NCBI GenBank assembly: GCA_023391875.1
Contig: JAEWAB010000002.1
Location: 1-64,000 of the forward strand
Length of the DNA: 64,000 nt
Source of the DNA: Bacillota bacterium
GTDB lineage: Bacteria; Bacillota; Clostridia; Oscillospirales; Ruminococcaceae
Direction: 5' to 3'
Position numbers and translations under genes: made by a program
The notes under the pieces: generated by a model
Database searches by the model: none
Told to the model about the DNA's origin: nothing
What the model saw: the letters and a program-made list of their open reading frames with translations, nothing else
Shown: positions 58,765 to 64,000 of the stretch, piece by piece
Layout: each line of letters begins with the position of its first letter
Numbering within the stretch: the stretch's first letter is position 1

Positions 58765-61700
58765 CACATTCGGTAAAACGTCTATTGGCGATGCTTATAA
58801 CGGTTTTAGTCCTTATTGCTGTCGTACCGGTGGCCTTTCCCGGAAGCTGGGGATCTCCTGTCCTGTATGCGGATGCTGCGACCGACAAATACGTGCGCCC
58901 AACGGCGGACAGTACAGCAGCCGTCGAACTCTCAACGGCAAACGACTGGCTGCACTTTGCCAACGACTCGACCGGCAGCGACGGTACGGCCCTGTTTAAG
59001 GGTAAAACCGTGCGCCTTTTAAACGATATTGACCTTTCCAATATCCCCGCGGATGGAGCGGTAGCAAAACCCGTTCCGTCCGTCAAAGGCTTTGAAGGTA
59101 CCTTTGACGGGCAAAACCATATCATCACCATTCCCGACGGGGGCCAGTTTTACGGAAACGGTGCTGCACTAGGCGCTGATGCTGGACTATTTCGTCAAGT
59201 AAATAATGAAGGCTGCGTAAAAAACCTGATCGTGCAGTTGAAGGGGCAGCTTTTACTTCCTAACAGCGGCAGCGTATACAACGCGGGCGTGATTGCCGGT
59301 TCGGTTTTACGCAGCTCCAAGCTGGAAAATGTCGCCGTCATCGGAGTAAACAAAAATTGTAAATTAACCATTACATATCCGGTCACTCCTATGATTTTTA
59401 CCTCCAACCGTTACTATGGTACCGTTGCCGGTTATCTGGCCGGAGATCCCGCCAGTGCAGACAGTGCAAGCGGCGGGTCGACTCTTTCAGGCTGTTATTC
59501 CGATATCAGCCTGAGCCTTGAATCCCCTGTCTCGATTTTTCCTCAGAGTAAGGCCTATCTCGGCGGCATTATCGGGTTTATAAGCGGCGACAGCTCGGCA
59601 GTACGGGATTGTTCCTATCGGGGGCAATCGGTAGGGTATCAGGCTTTAAAAGACCTTATGATTCAGGTAGATATCGGTAATCAGAACGTTGCCGTTCAAA
59701 CCGTTCAGGTTTATATCGGCGGAATCAGCGGTTATGCCGCCAACAGCTCCAAGCTGGAAAACTGCTTTGTATATCAACCTGCCTTTAAATTTAACCATCT
59801 GCTTCCGTATAGTATTGCTGATACTGACTATTTACCATTAACAGTACCGCAATACGCCGGCAAGATTGTCGGCGCAAAGAACGCAACTGCACTGGTAAGC
59901 AACTGTTTCGGTATAGGCACCGTAACCTATACCGGCACGATAATGCCTACCGCTCCTGTTGCCGAAAACAGCGGCAGTGCTTCAGCGGCACCTAAAGCGG
60001 CCACTCTCGGCACAAACTGGTTAGATACATTAGAGGACCTTCCCAACGTAAAATGGCTGGTAAACGCCCCTACCAATATTAATGTAGACGCCAAATCGGA
60101 ATCGCCTACATTGGCTATAACGCCCAACTACCCCAACAGTGACGGCAGCTACGACGCTACCACCGATGCCAACTGGGTTTTTGATATCAATGTGCCCGTG
60201 AAGGGAACCATGGCTACCCCTGCCGGCATCATCACCGAGGCCGCGGTCGGCAGCGTTGAGGTCACTTCAAGTGCCACCGAATACTACAAGGGCGGCACCT
60301 ATTACTTCGGCGCAACAGTAAAGGGGCCGACGGTTGCTACTGATAAGCCGGCCGTTACCTGGAGCGCCAAGGATAACACCGGCGCCGCGGTGGAGATTTT
60401 AGCCACCGGCGGGCTTGTAATACCCTCAACCTTCGCAGCAGACTCTATTACCGTTACCGCTGCCTGCAAGGGCGTTACAAAGGATTTCCCCGTTACCGTT
60501 AAACAACAACCGATCAGCATTACCCTTGAAAAAAACAGCCCGCCGACACTACCCCTTAAGCCGCTGCAAGGCCAGTCTTTAAGCCTTCAGGCAACGGGCG
60601 GCGGCAACAACTACACTTGGAAGTCTGGCAGTGAAACGCTAAGTACAACAAACTCATACACCTATACGGTACCTTCCAATACAGCAACAAAAACCATTAC
60701 GGTTACAAGTACGCCGCCTCCCGGAGGAAGCGAATATTCGGGCAGCTTTTCCATACAGCCGCAAACAAGCAGTGCCGTCACAACCACCCATACCAACGAC
60801 GCCACCACCAAAGCAGCCGTTGTCAAGATTACCGAGCCCTCCCAAACTGGCATTACCGGACTTTCTAGCCTAAAAAATTACTTTAAGTACAGCACCGATG
60901 GTTCAACATGGAAAAAATATGATGCTTCGCAGGGAATCGCTGTTTCGGAAACAAATAATGTTCTTTACCTCTATACTGACTGTACAGGTAATAATTCACC
61001 CGATACCGATTACAAAGAGAGTTATCTCCCCAGCAAGCAGTTAAAATACACCTTTACCTTCGAAAGCGACGGAACGGCTACCTATACGCTGGACGGAACC
61101 GTAGCGGCAGCCCAAAGCCCTTCCAGTATCCTGATCTCCAATATGCCTTATCTGATTGGCGATACCTCCTCCGGCATGGTGCCTCCGCCAAACAGCTTCT
61201 ATATCTCATCCATCAATCCCAGCAACAAAGATACCATCCTGAAGTATTACAACTATGCCCACGGCACCAGCTACGAGCGCGGTGCGGGCACCATTACGGT
61301 AAAAAGTGTAAGGGCCAGCAAGCTGCCGTTTACCACCGATACCACCAATCGGTTTATGGCATCGGTGCAGGAGATAAGCAGTTCGGGCGGTCAGGTTACC
61401 GCAAGGCCGTTTATCCACCCGGGCGCCGGTGAAACGATCGACCCGACGCAGGGTATCTGGATTACGAACAGCGGCTCCGACCCTGCGCAGATTTACTATA
61501 CCATCACGCCGGACGGCACCGCCACTACCGCCCAAAACCCCGGCACCACCACCGAGGACGGCAGAACAAGGCTCTTTAAAAGCGGCGATAAGATTCTGTT
61601 CCCCGAAAGCTCCGATACCTTCGAGGTACGGGCGCTTGCGGTAGACAGTGTCAATGGCAAGGCACCCAGCGATATCGTAACCATCCTCTATCGAAGAGAC

Positions 61701-64000
61701 TCCAGCTTCCAGTCGCCTGATACGCCTGTTTTGCTGCTCGGCGATACCAAGCAAAACTATTCCTACGAGCAAACCTACCCGGCCGAAAGCACCATCCATT
61801 TTGAAACGCCGGGTGCGAGCGAGTTTATCTACTTCACCATAAACGGCTCCACGCCTACAACCAGCAGCACCAAGTACGACCCGAACAACCCGGTGAAGCT
61901 CACCAGCGTAAGCGGCCGTACCAGCGTTACGGTTATGGCGATGATCTATAACTCCGTTACCAAGCGCAGCAGTGCGGTGGCTACCTACATCGTGCGCATC
62001 ATGCAGAATCTGGGCATGCCCGCGGCAAGCCTTGACCAAGCCAGGCAGATACGCCCGAATCAGGAGCTACTGCTCAGCCTCTCGGATGATACCCTCAAGC
62101 AGTTGGATTCCAACGGAACCTTTTTACTCAAGCGGGTTACCTATCAATACACCGACGCTACGAACAACACCGACTATAATGAGTTCGGCAGCGAGGTTCC
62201 CGTTACAGGAAGCCCGATTGCGGGCACCGATTACGTCTCCTACCGCGAAGACAGCAGCACGAACTTCGCTTTGCCGGATATTAAGTATCTTGTAGGCACC
62301 GGTGATGTTACCACCAGCGGATTGCTGTACACCTATGGCATAAGAAAGATATCCTACTCGGCAGATTCCGGCTATACCGTTACCTATACAAACCCACAGG
62401 TAATAAAGCTTAGTGCTGCCCCGGGCGAATCGGTTACGGTGCAGGCCTATACCATCTCGCCGAACACACAGTTTAAAAACAGCGCCACGGCCACCTATAC
62501 CTATAAGGTACGCGGGGCGGTTTCGGCACCGACCGCCTACCCGCCAACCGATAATGCGCAACTTGCCGCTTTGAAGGTGGGCGACGGCGTGGTGCTCGCC
62601 TCCTCCGCAAACACGAAGATATTCTATACGCTGGATTCCTCCCTTCCTGCGGTGAGCTACGACCCCGCATCCAAGAGCTGGGTTCCGCAGAACGAAAGTA
62701 CCTTGGAGTTTACCGATAACATCGATATCACGTCGGATATGGTCACAAAGCGTATTTTTGCCATCAATGCCATAGCGGTACATATAAGCGACGAGCTGGA
62801 GTCAAGCCCGCCCACAACCTTCCGTTACCGCCTGCCCGACCCTGTAAAGGCGGTCATCGCAAACCCCAGCGGCGGCGCCGTAATCAAGGATACGAAGGTG
62901 AAGCTCAGCTGCCTCACGGAGGGCGCAACCATCTACTATACCACCGACGGCGTCACCCAGCCGGGTGCCAGTGCCGATCAGGTGTATATCTACGACCCCG
63001 AGAACCCGCCCGTCATCAAGAAGGATGTCACCATCATCACAAGGGCGGAGAAAGAGGGCGTCAGCAGTGATGTTAAAACCTATGCCTTTACGATGTCCCC
63101 CGTTCTGCCGGCACCGTTGGCTTCGCTGCCTACCGGCAGTGCGGTTTGCAAGGGCACGCGCATCAAGCTGAGCGCGCAGGGTTCGATAGCCTACACCATT
63201 GACGGCAGCGACCCTAAAGCGGCGGTCGCAGCCGGCGGCGAGGAGGCCTCGGCCGTAAACTACGGCGACAGTGTGGTGCTAGACGCGGATTACGGAAAAT
63301 CCATTACCATTCGCGCATACGCGACCCGCGACGGCTACTCCCCGAGCGAGGTGGCGTCGTATACCTATACCATCTGCAAGCAGGAGGATTACCTTACCGC
63401 TGTACCCGTTTCCGGCCAAACCATCATCGCGGGAACGACCATTACGCTTTCCACCAGCGTGACAAACGGCAAAATCTATTATGCCACGGACGGCAATGTC
63501 CCGATTGCGGCGAATGTATACACCGACGATGTGGATGAAGACGATGAAGACGATGACGATGACAGCGTTTCGACCTACGACGGTGAGTTTAAGTGGGCGG
63601 CGGGTTCCAAAACCTCGCGCGGAAACACGGTAAAGGCGAGCGGGAACCCGGGCGACACCTTCACTGTACGCGCGCTGGTGGTGGCCGATGGCTCACAGAA
63701 CGGCACCATCAGCCTGTTTACCTACAAGCTGACGGAACGCACCCCGTCGCCCACCGCTTCCATACCCAGCGGGGCGATTACCCTAAGCGGTGCGGAGGTA
63801 ACCCTTACCGGCAAGGAGGGCGACATCTTCTATACCACCGACGGCACTACCCCAACCACCTCCAGCACCCTTTACACGAAGCCGATACCCATTACCGACT
63901 CTATCGTGCTCAAGGCGATTGCGATTGCCAAGGACAAGGTAGCAAGCGAGGTGGTTGAGTATACCTATACCCGCGCGGGGCAGGCGGCAGCCGTAACCAT
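58761..64000 (+). CDS. Giant secreted repeat protein, C-terminus outside window
   Basis: The frame is open from the ATG at 58761 to the window end, at least 1,746 residues. It begins with a signal peptide (MTHSVKRLLAMLITVLVLIA with likely cleavage near residue 40). A region of GLUG-adhesin type follows (FEGTFDGQNHIITI, AGLFRQVNNEGCVKNLIV). From about residue 1010 there are at least five modules resembling the chitobiase/beta-hexosaminidase C-terminal domain, marked by YYTTDG-type turns such as IYYTTDGVTQPG, YTIDGSDP, IYYATDGNVP and FYTTDGTTPTTSS. An acidic run (DDVDEDDEDDDDD) lies near 1590. GAGGAG precedes the start, which overlaps the ATPase stop. It is probably a surface adhesin or scaffold; the anchor is unseen. 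Confidence 0.85.
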   Translation, partial: MTHSVKRLLAMLITVLVLIAVVPVAFPGSWGSPVLYADAATDKYVRPTADSTAAVELSTANDWLHFANDSTGSDGTALFKGKTVRLLNDIDLSNIPADGAVAKPVPSVKGFEGTFDGQNHIITIPDGGQFYGNGAALGADAGLFRQVNNEGCVKNLIVQLKGQLLLPNSGSVYNAGVIAGSVLRSSKLENVAVIGVNKNCKLTITYPVTPMIFTSNRYYGTVAGYLAGDPASADSASGGSTLSGCYSDISLSLESPVSIFPQSKAYLGGIIGFISGDSSAVRDCSYRGQSVGYQALKDLMIQVDIGNQNVAVQTVQVYIGGISGYAANSSKLENCFVYQPAFKFNHLLPYSIADTDYLPLTVPQYAGKIVGAKNATALVSNCFGIGTVTYTGTIMPTAPVAENSGSASAAPKAATLGTNWLDTLEDLPNVKWLVNAPTNINVDAKSESPTLAITPNYPNSDGSYDATTDANWVFDINVPVKGTMATPAGIITEAAVGSVEVTSSATEYYKGGTYYFGATVKGPTVATDKPAVTWSAKDNTGAAVEILATGGLVIPSTFAADSITVTAACKGVTKDFPVTVKQQPISITLEKNSPPTLPLKPLQGQSLSLQATGGGNNYTWKSGSETLSTTNSYTYTVPSNTATKTITVTSTPPPGGSEYSGSFSIQPQTSSAVTTTHTNDATTKAAVVKITEPSQTGITGLSSLKNYFKYSTDGSTWKKYDASQGIAVSETNNVLYLYTDCTGNNSPDTDYKESYLPSKQLKYTFTFESDGTATYTLDGTVAAAQSPSSILISNMPYLIGDTSSGMVPPPNSFYISSINPSNKDTILKYYNYAHGTSYERGAGTITVKSVRASKLPFTTDTTNRFMASVQEISSSGGQVTARPFIHPGAGETIDPTQGIWITNSGSDPAQIYYTITPDGTATTAQNPGTTTEDGRTRLFKSGDKILFPESSDTFEVRALAVDSVNGKAPSDIVTILYRRDSSFQSPDTPVLLLGDTKQNYSYEQTYPAESTIHFETPGASEFIYFTINGSTPTTSSTKYDPNNPVKLTSVSGRTSVTVMAMIYNSVTKRSSAVATYIVRIMQNLGMPAASLDQARQIRPNQELLLSLSDDTLKQLDSNGTFLLKRVTYQYTDATNNTDYNEFGSEVPVTGSPIAGTDYVSYREDSSTNFALPDIKYLVGTGDVTTSGLLYTYGIRKISYSADSGYTVTYTNPQVIKLSAAPGESVTVQAYTISPNTQFKNSATATYTYKVRGAVSAPTAYPPTDNAQLAALKVGDGVVLASSANTKIFYTLDSSLPAVSYDPASKSWVPQNESTLEFTDNIDITSDMVTKRIFAINAIAVHISDELESSPPTTFRYRLPDPVKAVIANPSGGAVIKDTKVKLSCLTEGATIYYTTDGVTQPGASADQVYIYDPENPPVIKKDVTIITRAEKEGVSSDVKTYAFTMSPVLPAPLASLPTGSAVCKGTRIKLSAQGSIAYTIDGSDPKAAVAAGGEEASAVNYGDSVVLDADYGKSITIRAYATRDGYSPSEVASYTYTICKQEDYLTAVPVSGQTIIAGTTITLSTSVTNGKIYYATDGNVPIAANVYTDDVDEDDEDDDDDSVSTYDGEFKWAAGSKTSRGNTVKASGNPGDTFTVRALVVADGSQNGTISLFTYKLTERTPSPTASIPSGAITLSGAEVTLTGKEGDIFYTTDGTTPTTSSTLYTKPIPITDSIVLKAIAIAKDKVASEVVEYTYTRAGQAAAVT

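Noticed and set aside
61206..62039. 277-codon minus-strand frame inside the giant ORF
   Set aside because: It opposes chitobiase-type modules of the long plus-strand frame and has no ribosome site or recognisable protein.

Overview
The window looks like chromosome of a spore-forming, GC-rich Firmicute, probably a gut-type clostridium of the Oscillospiraceae/Ruminococcaceae kind. This is inferred from a spoIIA operon (spoIIAA-spoIIAB-sigF), a SpoVB-like flippase, strong GGAGG-type ribosome binding sites, many lipoproteins with Ser/Ala-rich linkers and GC-rich, GGC/GCC-heavy codon use. No 16S gene is present, so the placement is tentative.

Layout. 1-206: two tRNA genes (Asp cut by the window edge, Val) with their promoter. 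305-7307: a CheW-like protein and two very large c-di-GMP proteins, one sensor diguanylate cyclase with a degenerate EAL domain and one PocR-GGDEF-EAL protein, then a small membrane protein. 7554-12527: lower-glycolysis cluster pgk, tpiA, gpmI with an acyltransferase between pgk and tpiA. 12744-23473: a phosphoribosyltransferase, small lipoproteins, a TetR/flavodoxin-like/CDP-alcohol transferase operon with a clear operator, regulators, a methyltransferase, hflX, a radical SAM enzyme and a GNAT enzyme. 23646-33095: envelope genes (SpoVB-like flippase, Ser/Ala/Glu-repeat lipoprotein, MBOAT plus DHHW O-acylation pair, PlsC with a zinc ribbon), dCMP deaminase and an orphan peptide-binding lipoprotein.

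33200-37050 is an AT-richer accessory region of mostly minus-strand single genes (TspO-like, YdeI-like, an Fe-S aldo/keto reductase homologue, a VOC protein) punctuated by paired 15-bp direct repeats about 45 bp apart. A fourth such repeat pair lies at 49096-49153 beside an AT-rich esterase lipoprotein. I read these as cassette-like insertions; no recombinase is in the window.

37194-43645 is an aromatic operon, aroF-aroB-aroA-aroC-pheA, behind a near-consensus promoter, a 41-residue leader peptide with nine Phe and three Tyr, and an intrinsic terminator: a phenylalanine attenuator. It is followed by a LacI-type regulator, tmk with a DUF1232 gene, the spoIIA operon and folC. After two large lipoproteins of unknown function (50881-54003), a plus-strand operon runs off the right edge: DUF2442-like protein, LuxR-type regulator, a charged unknown protein, a two-P-loop AAA+ ATPase and a secreted protein of more than 1,740 residues with repeated chitobiase-C-terminal-like modules. 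The genes overlap by ATGA junctions, so the ATPase and the giant exported protein are probably made together. This operon and the cassette-like repeats are the two least explained parts of the window.
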